Shown: positions 1-5,737 of the stretch, piece by piece
How positions within the stretch are numbered: position 1 is the first letter of the stretch
How the letters are laid out: every line of letters begins with the position of its first letter
Source: Erysipelotrichaceae bacterium
Lineage (GTDB): Bacteria; Bacillota_I; Bacilli_A; Erysipelotrichales; Erysipelotrichaceae
Reading direction: 5' to 3'
Assembly (NCBI GenBank): GCA_020026035.1
Contig: JAHHRC010000030.1
Coordinates: 1-14,008 of the forward strand
Length of the DNA stretch: 14,008 nucleotides
The notes under the pieces: generated by a model
What the model saw: only the letters and a program-made list of their open reading frames with translations
Databases searched by the model: none
What the model was told of the DNA's origin: nothing
Program-made: the position numbers and the translations under genes

Positions 1-6
1 GCCTAT

Positions 7-41
7 ATTATAGCATAAAATCGGCTCTTAAGCGAGCTTAA
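7..41 (-). promoter_or_regulatory. Extended -10 promoter with nearby palindrome, for a gene off the left edge
   Basis: Read on the - strand, TGC-TATAAT (bases 15-7) is a perfect -10 with an extended TGn element. No good -35 is present at 16-18 bp. About where the -35 would sit is an inverted repeat, TTAAGC-GA-GCTTAA (28-41), which could be an operator. Transcription would start at or just beyond the left edge, so the gene it serves is not in view. Calling it a promoter is inference from the motif. Confidence 0.45.
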
Positions 42-99
42 AACGTATAAGAAGAAGTTCCTTTTTCCATATTTTTCTACATATTTGGAAACTGCTAAA

Positions 100-501
100 T
101 TACCCATACACAATTCCATCAAACAATGGAAGTCCAAACGATTCTAACAAAGCGATTTCCTCATCCAACAAGAACACATCCATCTCTTTGTCTTTACACG
201 TACAACCTTGCATACAAGATTTACCATCATCCGTTAAACAAACCAAAACTTCACGACCATCACGCTCACGCATCACATAGCCCTTTTCTTCTAAGACCTT
301 TAAATGCCGCGTAATCGCAGCTTTATCAATTCCAACTGCTTTTGCAAGTTCCATTTGTAGACATTTGTCGTGCTCCATTAAGTACACCAAAATCAAATAG
401 CGACTCAACGAAAACCCCGTAAAGTCTTCAAATTCCTTTGTAAGCCGTACTTGCATACAACGCAAAGCCATTAAGCCTTGACTCAATTCTTCAATTCTCA
501 T
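100..501 (-). CDS. MarR-family winged-helix transcriptional regulator
   Basis: A 133-residue protein that probably binds DNA as a dimer and represses its own or neighbouring genes. The winged helix spans roughly residues 35-92: the recognition helix is near DKAAITRHLKVLEEKGY (59-75) and the wing is followed by LTDDGK (89-94). The protein is short for MarR (usually about 140-150) and lacks the usual Asp-Arg-Arg of the wing. It has six cysteines (15, 47, 88, 96, 100, 102), three of them clustered as CMQGCTC, so thiol-based redox sensing is possible but unproven. The ATG at 499-501 was chosen because AAAGAGG lies 5 nt upstream. A longer frame to base 606 would overlap the SOD gene and its terminator and add an implausible hydrophobic N-terminus. 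It follows superoxide dismutase on the same strand, separated by a terminator and with its own promoter/operator-like region. Confidence 0.85.
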   Translation of the reverse strand: MRIEELSQGLMALRCMQVRLTKEFEDFTGFSLSRYLILVYLMEHDKCLQMELAKAVGIDKAAITRHLKVLEEKGYVMRERDGREVLVCLTDDGKSCMQGCTCKDKEMDVFLLDEEIALLESFGLPLFDGIVYG

Positions 502-517
502 ACGTTCCTCTTTCAAC

Positions 518-539
518 TGTTGACCTATCAACAATACCA
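518..539 (-). promoter_or_regulatory. Probable marR promoter with overlapping operator-like inverted repeat
   Basis: On the - strand TGG-TATTGT (539-531) fits an extended -10 element. It overlaps a perfect inverted repeat, TGTTGA-N4-TCAACA (518-533), that lies between the -10 and the ribosome binding site. A dyad overlapping the -10 of a marR-type gene is the usual autorepression layout. No convincing -35 is seen. The repeat is observed; its role as operator is inference. Confidence 0.45.
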
Positions 540-578
540 CTGACCACACCCAATAGATACCCATATGCCCAAGCAAAC

Positions 579-603
579 AAAAAAAGAAGACCCTAAAGTC
601 TTC
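579..603 (-). terminator. Intrinsic terminator of the superoxide dismutase gene
   Basis: On the - strand GAAGAC-TTTAGG-GTCTTC forms a perfect 6-bp stem with a 6-nt loop, followed by seven T. The TAG stop codon of the SOD gene (593-595) lies in the loop, so the stem begins inside the coding sequence. Confidence 0.8.
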
Positions 604-1216
604 CACAAGCTTCCTTGTAATACGTTTCTACTTGTTGCCAATCGATGACCTTCAAATAGTTTTCCACATAGCTTCCTCGACGGTTTTGATAGTCAAGGTA
701 GTACGCATGTTCCCAAAGATCAATCGTAAGAATCGGCCGTAAACCATCCTTCAACGGTGTATCTTGGTTCTTTGTTTGAACAATCTCTAATTCACCACGC
801 TTATTTACAACAACCCATGCCCATCCAGACCCAAACAAGGACATCGATGCCTTGGTAAACTGTTCTACAAACGCATCAATCGAGCCAAAGGCTTCCACAA
901 ACACTTGTTCAAGCTTGTTCGACATCGCAACATCATGTTTTAACAAACTAAAGTAGAAATTGTGATTAAACACACCTCCACCATGGTTTCTTACCGCTTC
1001 ACGCTTTTCACATGGTACAGCCTCTAAATCACTTAGAATCGCTTCTATACTACAAGCATGCAACTGCTCACATGCACTTAAAGCGTTATTTAAGTTGTTG
1101 ACATACGCTTGTAAGTGCTTGTCATGGTGATACTCGAGTGTTGTCTTTGAAATCATTGGCTCTAAACTATCATACGCAAACGTTAATGGTTCTAATTCAA
1201 ATGGATAATGATTCAT
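593..1216 (-). CDS. sodA: Superoxide dismutase, Fe/Mn family, Mn-type
   Basis: A 207-residue cytoplasmic enzyme that converts superoxide to oxygen and hydrogen peroxide; the length is typical for the family. The four metal ligands are present: His30 (in EYHHDKH), His85 (in FNHNFYF), Asp166 and His170 (in DLWEHAYYLDY). The active-site Tyr38 (HLQAY) is also there. Metal preference looks like Mn because GGG (79-81) precedes the second ligand and Gln is found in the NQDTPL segment, where Fe enzymes usually place Ala/His-type patterns. The ATG at 1214-1216 is preceded by AAGGAAAAGGT on the - strand. I see no strong promoter in the 45 bp after the upstream gene's terminator, so it may depend on read-through or on a weak promoter. 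Its downstream neighbour is a cysteine-rich MarR regulator, which fits an oxidative-stress locus. Confidence 0.95.
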   Translation of the reverse strand: MNHYPFELEPLTFAYDSLEPMISKTTLEYHHDKHLQAYVNNLNNALSACEQLHACSIEAILSDLEAVPCEKREAVRNHGGGVFNHNFYFSLLKHDVAMSNKLEQVFVEAFGSIDAFVEQFTKASMSLFGSGWAWVVVNKRGELEIVQTKNQDTPLKDGLRPILTIDLWEHAYYLDYQNRRGSYVENYLKVIDWQQVETYYKEACGRL

Positions 1217-1261
1217 ACCTTTTCCTTCTTTCTACAACCATCATACAACCAAGTACACAAA

Positions 1262-1283
1262 TAAAAAAGCCGCAATTGCGGCT
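1262..1283 (-). terminator. Intrinsic terminator after the lysine-rich protein gene
   Basis: AGCCGCAATTGCGGCT (1268-1283) is a perfect 16-bp palindrome, followed on the - strand by a run of six T. It lies just after the stop codon of the 1289-1762 gene and before superoxide dismutase. Confidence 0.85.
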
Positions 1284-1288
1284 CATTC

Positions 1289-1762
1289 TTATGCATTTAC
1301 TTCGCTGTATTTTCTACGGCTTTCACTTAAATTGTCACAGTAGTAGCGAACAGATAGATTTCCATCCTTTTCACTCTTACCTTCCACAATGAAGTAATCT
1401 CCTTCTAACATGCAATCCTTCACTGCGTTGCAGCAAGTTTCCATGTTATCAACACCTACTTCTAACTCTGTTAGTAAGTCATTGGCATTGATTTCAATGT
1501 AAAGCCAATTCATGTTGTGAGCTTCCCACTTTTTCCAGTTGATCACATCAACATATTCTTGGTAACTCTTCTTTACAACTTCCTTTACTTCTTTCTTAAC
1601 AGCCTTCTTTGTTGTAGTTTTCTTCGCTGTTTCTTTCTTCACTCCACACTTCTTATCAGCCTTTTTCGCCTTGCGTGGAGCCTTCACTGCCTTCTTAGAA
1701 GAATCTGTTGCATTCTTTTCAACTGTAGCAGTATCGTTTGTATTCACTTTTTTTACTGGCAT
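1289..1762 (-). CDS. Unknown protein with histone-H1-like lysine-rich N-terminus
   Basis: A 157-residue protein that I do not recognise. Residues 1 to about 66 are low-complexity and rich in Lys, Ala, Thr and Val, with KKAVK, KKTTTKKAVKKEVKEVVKK and similar runs. They resemble the basic tails of bacterial histone-H1-like and other nucleic-acid-binding proteins. Residues about 70-157 form a compact acidic/aromatic segment with WKKWEAHNMNWLYIEI, CCNAVKDCMLEGD and VRYYCDNLSESRRKY, which looks like a folded domain. No signal peptide or membrane segment is seen. The start is well supported: ATG at 1760-1762 follows AAGGGGGAT at a 6-nt distance. The gene has its own extended -10 promoter and strong terminator, so it appears monocistronic. 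DNA or RNA binding by the tail is inference from composition only. Confidence 0.85.
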   Translation of the reverse strand: MPVKKVNTNDTATVEKNATDSSKKAVKAPRKAKKADKKCGVKKETAKKTTTKKAVKKEVKEVVKKSYQEYVDVINWKKWEAHNMNWLYIEINANDLLTELEVGVDNMETCCNAVKDCMLEGDYFIVEGKSEKDGNLSVRYYCDNLSESRRKYSEVNA

Positions 1763-1803
1763 ACGTAAATCCCCCTTTTTAGAAGCAATTGCCTCGTGTA
1801 CAC

Positions 1804-1812
1804 ATTATACCA
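1804..1812 (-). promoter_or_regulatory. Extended -10 promoter of the lysine-rich protein gene
   Basis: TGG-TATAAT on the - strand (1812-1804) is a perfect extended -10, about 40 bp before the ATG at 1762. The -35 region is poor, as expected for extended -10 promoters. The same TGGTATAAT string precedes the small gene at 3620. Confidence 0.7.
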
Positions 1813-1854
1813 TAACAAATTGTAAAAGAATCCCATAAACATATAAATAAAGCC

Positions 1855-1890
1855 GTATTCTATGGTATTCTAATACAAGAAAGAGATACC
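1855..1890 (+). promoter_or_regulatory. Putative promoter and RBS of the nnr gene
   Basis: GTATTCTA occurs twice exactly 10 bp apart (1855-1862 and 1865-1872). The second copy forms TGG-TATTCT (1863-1871), a weak extended -10. AAAGAG about 5 nt before the ATG at 1891 is the ribosome binding site. The -10 assignment is tentative because no -35 is recognisable. Confidence 0.4.
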
Positions 1891-3357
1891 ATGATACTCA
1901 CAAAGAACGAAATGCAAACAATGGAACAAGCAAGCAAGAAACCACCCCTTCAACTCATGGAAGAGGTCGGAAATGCCTTATATAACGCTATTTTGCTTGA
2001 TACCAAAGAAACTGACTCCATTTTGATCTTAGCCGGAAATGGCAATAACGGTGGAGATGCTTTCGTATTATCTCGCCTTTTACAAAACCATAGAAATTTA
2101 AAAATTTATTTAACACAAGGACTCCCAAAAACCAAAGAAGCCTTCCAAAACTACCAACTCTTACCACAATCCCTATTCATTCAACCAAAAGACTTTCCAA
2201 AAGCCCTCAAACAAGCAACCATCGTCATCGATGGAATCTTTGGCTTTAGCTACCATAACCCCCTCCCTCCACAAATCGCCACCATCTGTAAACAAGTCAA
2301 TCAAGCCAATAAAAAAGTCTATTCCATTGATATCAACACCGGCTTTGAATGCGACAGCTTAAGTTACGACAAAAACGCCCTATACTCCACCATCACCTAC
2401 GCCATTGAAGCCTATAAACCATGTCATATGTTCAACAAACACCATAACCACATCCAAACCCTAAAACGCCTATCCCTCAACCTTCCTCACCCTACAACCA
2501 CCATCCATCAAGAAATGAACCTTGAAACCTTCTTTAAAAACTTCCAAAAGAAACCAATCAATGCCTACAAAGGAACCTATGGCAAAACCTTACTCATCAG
2601 TGGCTGTAACGGCATGGCAGGTGCCTTATCACTAAACATCACTGGCGCTAAGGCAATGGGCGCATCTTACATTCAAGTTGCCCTTGAAGAACAAATCTAT
2701 CCAATCCTTGCCATCAAACACACAACCCCTGTCTATTCCCCATTCACATCAAAAACCTGGTACAACACCATGCACACCATTGTCCCAAACGCCTCCTCCA
2801 TCGCCTTTGGATCTGGCGCTACCTATATGACAAACAAACAAGACATCTTAGACTTCCTCATCCAAAACGCAACCGTACCACTTATCTTAGATGCCGAAGG
2901 ATTACGATTACTAAAACACAACACCTACATCCTCCGTTACGCCAAAGCCCCACTCATCCTAACCCCACACATCCATGAATTTGCCGAACTTTCCAACCAA
3001 AGCATCGAACAAATCCAAGATAACCCAATCCAGGCCATGAAAACCTTTGTCGATGACTACAAAGTAAACCTCGTTCTCAAAGGACCTAATACCCTCTGTA
3101 TGTTTACAAATGGTGAAATCTATATCAACCAATCCGGAAACCAAGCCCTCGCAACCGCGGGCTCTGGAGATGTATTAACCGGTATCTTAGCTGCTTTACT
3201 CACCATTACAAAAGATGTAAACCTTGCAACAATGATGGCAATCTTCATTCATGGCTACTTAGCCGAAGTAAACAGTCAAACTCATTCCATGCAAACATTT
3301 GACTTAGAATCCATTCCACAACTCATGGATACCCTCTTCCACCAACACAATTACTAA
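1891..3357 (+). CDS. nnr: Bifunctional NAD(P)H-hydrate epimerase / ADP-dependent NAD(P)H-hydrate dehydratase
   Basis: A 488-residue cytoplasmic repair enzyme for hydrated NADH and NADPH. The N-terminal YjeF_N domain (about 1-215) epimerises R- and S-NAD(P)HX. It shows the GNGNNGGD nucleotide motif at 49-56, IDGIFG (the family's D-x-LFG-like segment) and DINTGFECDS (counterpart of DIPSGLDADTG). The C-terminal ribokinase-like domain (about 225-485) dehydrates S-NAD(P)HX at the expense of ADP. It shows GTYGKTLLISG, TPHIHEFAEL, LVLKGPNTL and the signature GSGDVLTG with catalytic-type Asp427. Both domains look complete and the length is normal for the fused form. The gene is monocistronic: divergent from its left neighbour and closed by its own terminator. 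Codon and residue use (many Asn, Thr, Gln, Pro) follows the AC-rich + strand. Confidence 0.95.
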   Translation: MILTKNEMQTMEQASKKPPLQLMEEVGNALYNAILLDTKETDSILILAGNGNNGGDAFVLSRLLQNHRNLKIYLTQGLPKTKEAFQNYQLLPQSLFIQPKDFPKALKQATIVIDGIFGFSYHNPLPPQIATICKQVNQANKKVYSIDINTGFECDSLSYDKNALYSTITYAIEAYKPCHMFNKHHNHIQTLKRLSLNLPHPTTTIHQEMNLETFFKNFQKKPINAYKGTYGKTLLISGCNGMAGALSLNITGAKAMGASYIQVALEEQIYPILAIKHTTPVYSPFTSKTWYNTMHTIVPNASSIAFGSGATYMTNKQDILDFLIQNATVPLILDAEGLRLLKHNTYILRYAKAPLILTPHIHEFAELSNQSIEQIQDNPIQAMKTFVDDYKVNLVLKGPNTLCMFTNGEIYINQSGNQALATAGSGDVLTGILAALLTITKDVNLATMMAIFIHGYLAEVNSQTHSMQTFDLESIPQLMDTLFHQHNY

Positions 3358-3360
3358 CAA

Positions 3361-3406
3361 AAAACGCCTGTTTTATCGCACAATCAAACAAGCGTTTTTA
3401 TTTTTT
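3361..3406 (+). terminator. Intrinsic terminator of nnr
   Basis: AAAACGCCTGTTT (3361-3373) pairs with AAACAAGCGTTTT (3386-3398) over 13 positions with one mismatch and a 12-nt loop. It runs into a T-rich tract to 3406. It sits 3 bp after the nnr stop codon. Confidence 0.75.
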
Positions 3407-3407
3407 C

Positions 3408-3436
3408 TTGCCAAAATCACAACTCTTTTGTAGAAT
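3408..3436 (+). promoter_or_regulatory. Promoter of tRNA-Leu
   Basis: TTGCCA (3408-3413), a 17-bp spacer, then TAGAAT (3431-3436) gives a good vegetative sigma promoter. The start point would fall near 3443, ten bases before the mature tRNA 5' end. Confidence 0.7.
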
Positions 3437-3452
3437 ATAAAAGTAAGCAAAA

Positions 3453-3539
3453 GCCTGCGTGATGGAATTGGTAGACGTAGCGGACTCAAAATCCGCTGGT
3501 AGGAATACCGTGCCGGTTCGAGTCCGGCCGCAGGCACCA
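3453..3539 (+). tRNA. tRNA-Leu (anticodon CAA)
   Basis: An 87-nt class II tRNA with encoded CCA. The acceptor stem GCCTGCG (3453-3459) pairs perfectly with CGCAGGC (3529-3535); A is the discriminator and CCA occupies 3537-3539. The anticodon stem GCGGA/TCCGC flanks loop CTCAAAA with anticodon CAA at 3487-3489, which reads UUG codons. The long variable arm typical of Leu (GGTA/TACC stem) and the T arm CCGG-TTCGAGT-CCGG are present. It is a single gene with its own promoter and terminator. Confidence 0.97.
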
Positions 3540-3550
3540 TTTGAAAGATA

Positions 3551-3573
3551 AGTCGAGAATACTCGGCTTTTTT
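3551..3573 (+). terminator. Intrinsic terminator of tRNA-Leu
   Basis: AGTCGAG-AATA-CTCGGCT forms a 7-bp stem (one G-T wobble) with a tetraloop, followed by six T, starting 12 nt after the tRNA 3' end. Confidence 0.85.
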
Positions 3574-3587
3574 CATGCGTAAAACAA

Positions 3588-3612
3588 TGGTATAATAAAA
3601 CAGTCAAAGGAG
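3588..3612 (+). promoter_or_regulatory. Extended -10 promoter and RBS of the FakA-domain-like gene
   Basis: TGG-TATAAT (3588-3596) is a perfect extended -10. AAAGGAG (3606-3612) is a strong Shine-Dalgarno 7 nt before the ATG at 3620. The 5' leader would be very short (about 17 nt). Confidence 0.75.
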
Positions 3613-3619
3613 ACAAAAC

Positions 3620-3877
3620 ATGGAAAAGTTAGAATTCAAATTTGATACACAATTGTTAATCGAAGGCGAAAACCTAGACGAAGATGTCATTCATGACTAT
3701 ATCTTAGAACACTTCAAAGGAGACTGCCTACTCGTTGTTGGAGATGATACATTGATTAAGATCCATTTCCACACAAACGAACCATGGGACGTACTTGCCT
3801 ACGGACAATCCATTGGAGATATCTATGACATCGTCGTAGAAAACATGCAAAGACAAGAAGAAGGCCTACAAGGTTAG
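3620..3877 (+). CDS. Small stand-alone protein resembling the middle domain of FakA/YloV fatty-acid kinase
   Basis: An 85-residue soluble protein. The pattern FDTQLLIEGE, then a helix, then LLVVGDDTLIKIHFHTNEPWDVLAYGQSIGDIYDIVVENM matches what I know of the region between the Dak2 (ATP-binding) domain and the DegV-like C-terminal domain in FakA/YloV. There the conserved core is VVGDDxLVKVHVHTxxPxxVLxYA and NMxxQ. The conserved His-x-His-Thr is present (IHFHT). The cysteine often seen in YCTEFLI of full-length FakA is Asp here (FDTQLLI). No kinase or FakB-binding domain is encoded next to it, so it cannot be a complete kinase. It has its own promoter, RBS and terminator, which argues for a working gene rather than a fragment. 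It could modulate a full-length FakA encoded elsewhere, but that is inference. Confidence 0.75.
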   Translation: MEKLEFKFDTQLLIEGENLDEDVIHDYILEHFKGDCLLVVGDDTLIKIHFHTNEPWDVLAYGQSIGDIYDIVVENMQRQEEGLQG

Positions 3878-3902
3878 AACGATGCAAATCGTTCTTTTTC
3901 TT
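3876..3902 (+). terminator. Intrinsic terminator of the FakA-domain-like gene
   Basis: AGAACGAT-GCAA-ATCGTTCT is a perfect 8-bp stem with a GCAA tetraloop followed by a T-rich tract. The stem begins inside the TAG stop codon (3875-3877). Confidence 0.9.
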
Positions 3903-3916
3903 TTCCACAAACCAAA

Positions 3917-3942
3917 CAAAAAAACGATGGAAGCCCACCGTT
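3917..3942 (-). terminator. Intrinsic terminator of the CPBP-family gene
   Basis: On the - strand AACGGTGG-GCTT-CCATCGTT makes an 8-bp stem (one G-U) followed by a run of T (complement of 3918-3924). It overlaps the stop codon (3942-3944) by one base and faces the terminator of the convergent gene ending at 3877. Confidence 0.85.
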
Positions 3943-4868
3943 TAAGAGAATGAGAAATACACATTCACAATAAATAATACAATACAAATAATCACCGTAC
4001 TTGACGTTAGTAACAAGCTCCAAAGATTCACATCCAACGCACCACTTGTTACTACCGGTGTCTTAAACCGTTTTCGAAACAACGTAAACGCACATACCGT
4101 ATACACAAAACCAATCAAAATCGTAATGATCCACAAGTATTCCCCTGGCAATACATCCACTAAGAACATAAACGCCGCAATACACATATGAATCTGAATC
4201 GATGGCTTAATCGAATGATATTTCAACGTAATCAAAGCCAAATACCACCCAACAAAGAACGCCGGAATCGCCTTTACTAAGTTCACTTGCGCAATTGCAT
4301 ACAAGAAACTCGAGGCAAGTACGCCAAAGTATCTACCATAATGCCCTAGTTGTCTTTGAATCACCCCACGGAAGATATACTCATCACAATAAGGACGAAT
4401 CACAACAAACAACATAAAGTACATACAGTTCTTCAAAATCAAGGAAGACGTACGGAAATCCCCTAAAAACGCATACCGCGGAACATTGGTATGGAAGAAG
4501 AAATAAAACATCATACATAGCGATAAACACGTTAGCTGAAGCCCAATCCCAAGACACAACAAAGACAACTTTCTTTCTCTTGGAATGCTCGGCTTTTTTA
4601 AATAATCTTTGATGTCTAAATCCAACACCTTACAAGACAAATGAAATGGCACAAAGGTCACAAACACCAATAACACAATAAACCCCAGTAACATCAATAT
4701 GTCTTTATCAAATCCATGCAAGAATCGCTCTTCCCATTCACCAAAGAAACGATCACTATATCGAATCACAGTAAATAACAAAATATAAATAATCAACGAA
4801 ACACCAAGCTGATCAATCTGATGACGGGCTTGTTTCCGGGTAATGACAATCGGTTCACTCGAAGCCAT
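3942..4868 (-). CDS. CPBP-family (CAAX/Abi) intramembrane protein with degenerate catalytic residues
   Basis: A 308-residue polytopic membrane protein with about eight hydrophobic segments, including the strongly hydrophobic stretches near residues 20-35, 60-80 and 100-125. The core CPBP region contains RPYCDEYIFRGVIQRQL: motif 1 EExxxR appears as Asp162-Glu163-x3-Arg167. Motif 2, normally FxxxH, reads YAIAQ with Gln194 in place of His. Motif 3, normally HxxxN/D, has His227 but Ala231. Active CPBP glutamic proteases (Rce1 type) use these residues, so this protein may be inactive or altered; the fold assignment rests mainly on motif 1. The ATG at 4866-4868 was chosen because a perfect AAGGAGGT lies 4 nt upstream. 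It follows the MerR gene by 51 bp and has its own promoter, so it may be transcribed both with it and alone. Substrate unknown. Confidence 0.8.
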   Translation of the reverse strand: MASSEPIVITRKQARHQIDQLGVSLIIYILLFTVIRYSDRFFGEWEERFLHGFDKDILMLLGFIVLLVFVTFVPFHLSCKVLDLDIKDYLKKPSIPRERKLSLLCLGIGLQLTCLSLCMMFYFFFHTNVPRYAFLGDFRTSSLILKNCMYFMLFVVIRPYCDEYIFRGVIQRQLGHYGRYFGVLASSFLYAIAQVNLVKAIPAFFVGWYLALITLKYHSIKPSIQIHMCIAAFMFLVDVLPGEYLWIITILIGFVYTVCAFTLFRKRFKTPVVTSGALDVNLWSLLLTSSTVIICIVLFIVNVYFSFS

Positions 4869-4896
4869 AAAGACCTCCTTTTTTCTTAACCATCTT

Positions 4897-4925
4897 ATTA
4901 TAAACAATTCCAATCATTTTCACAA
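4897..4925 (-). promoter_or_regulatory. Promoter of the CPBP-family gene
   Basis: On the - strand TTGTGA (4925-4920), a 17-bp spacer and TATAAT (4902-4897) form a good promoter. The -35 overlaps the stop codon of the upstream MerR gene. No terminator separates the two genes, so read-through is also possible. Confidence 0.65.
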
Positions 4926-5675
4926 TTCAACAAAAACCTTCATCACATAAGCACTTGCATCATCCACAATCCAATCACCAACAACCATCTCAACAAACAC
5001 ACAATCCGAACACTCACACCCTAACGAACATACATACTCACGTAATATCGAAACACTTTCTTCCACACTCTCATACGAACCCTTATGATACACACAGGCA
5101 TAGCGACCTTGCGGTATCACTTCTTCTCCTTCGCCATACACATAAAAATACAAACAACCATCCACCATCTTCATCCCAAGAGAAGACACCAAATCCACTC
5201 GTCCAACACGATGGATCAAATCCCCCATACAACGTGCCATAACACCATCTTCCATACACGTAACACAATCACTTACATGAATTCTCTTTTCATTTCGTTC
5301 CTCAACAAAACACGAACCACATGCCCTATCAACATACGCTTCCAACGCATTGTCCATCATTGTAAAACGCTTTTGAATGCTTTGTAATGAAGAAATCTTA
5401 CGCTCTAACATCCCATCAATCTCATCATACAAGTTCATCATAGAATCAATAGACTTATCACTCAAATACGCTTTAATCGCATCCAACGACAAACCAGCCA
5501 CCGACAACTGTTGAATCGTCAAAAACGTATCATACTGCAACACATCATAATACCGATAGCCTCTTTCATCTACATACACAGGTTCAAATAGTCCCTTCTT
5601 TTGGTACCACACAAGCGTATCCTTACTTGTATGACACAACTTCGCAAATTCTCCACATGTTAATAAATGATCCAT
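4920..5675 (-). CDS. MerR-family regulator with GyrI-like effector-binding domain
   Basis: A 251-residue activator/repressor of the BmrR-like class. Residues 3-70 are the MerR winged helix (LLTCGEFAKLCHTSKDTLVWYQKKGLF, then RGYRYYDVLQYDTFLTIQQL), and 75-112 are the dimerisation coiled coil. Residues about 125-251 form a GyrI-like domain that normally binds hydrophobic or cationic ligands (GRYACVYHKGSYESVEES and the C-terminal FVEMVVGDW). Two CxxC pairs (119-122, 137-140) and a CECSDC cluster near residue 222 are unusual and could bind metal or sense redox state. However, Cys is enriched in all - strand genes here through base composition. The ATG at 5673-5675 follows AAGGAG at 6 nt. The gene is divergent from the flavoprotein gene, and the shared 62-bp gap carries a MerR-type promoter, so that gene is the likely target. 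Confidence 0.9.
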   Translation of the reverse strand: MDHLLTCGEFAKLCHTSKDTLVWYQKKGLFEPVYVDERGYRYYDVLQYDTFLTIQQLSVAGLSLDAIKAYLSDKSIDSMMNLYDEIDGMLERKISSLQSIQKRFTMMDNALEAYVDRACGSCFVEERNEKRIHVSDCVTCMEDGVMARCMGDLIHRVGRVDLVSSLGMKMVDGCLYFYVYGEGEEVIPQGRYACVYHKGSYESVEESVSILREYVCSLGCECSDCVFVEMVVGDWIVDDASAYVMKVFVEL

Positions 5676-5685
5676 AAAAAACTCC

Positions 5686-5716
5686 TTGCCTACCGTGTAA
5701 CACTATACCTTACTAT
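5686..5716 (+). promoter_or_regulatory. MerR-type promoter with 19-bp spacer and central dyad
   Basis: TTGCCT (5686-5691) and TACTAT (5711-5716) are separated by exactly 19 bp, longer than the normal 17 and characteristic of promoters that MerR proteins activate by untwisting DNA. The spacer contains the perfect dyad GTGT-A-ACAC (5695-5703) with outer matching TA/TA bases. Overlapping it on the - strand is TATAGT (5707-5702), a candidate -10 for the merR gene. Hexamers and spacing are observed; regulation is inferred from family knowledge. Confidence 0.6.
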
Positions 5717-5737
5717 ACAACCAAAAGGAGAAAACAA

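Noticed and set aside
502..606. N-terminal extension of the MarR protein with a membrane-like segment
   Set aside because: It would be translated through the SOD terminator and overlap the SOD gene, whereas the internal ATG at 501 has a good Shine-Dalgarno.
3453..3539. tRNA-Leu as an integration site for a mobile element
   Set aside because: No integrase, no repeat of the tRNA 3' end and no compositional break is visible on either side.
4955..5387. + strand ORFs overlapping the MerR gene
   Set aside because: They are shadows of the merR coding strand with His/Thr/Asn-rich low-complexity translations and no RBS.
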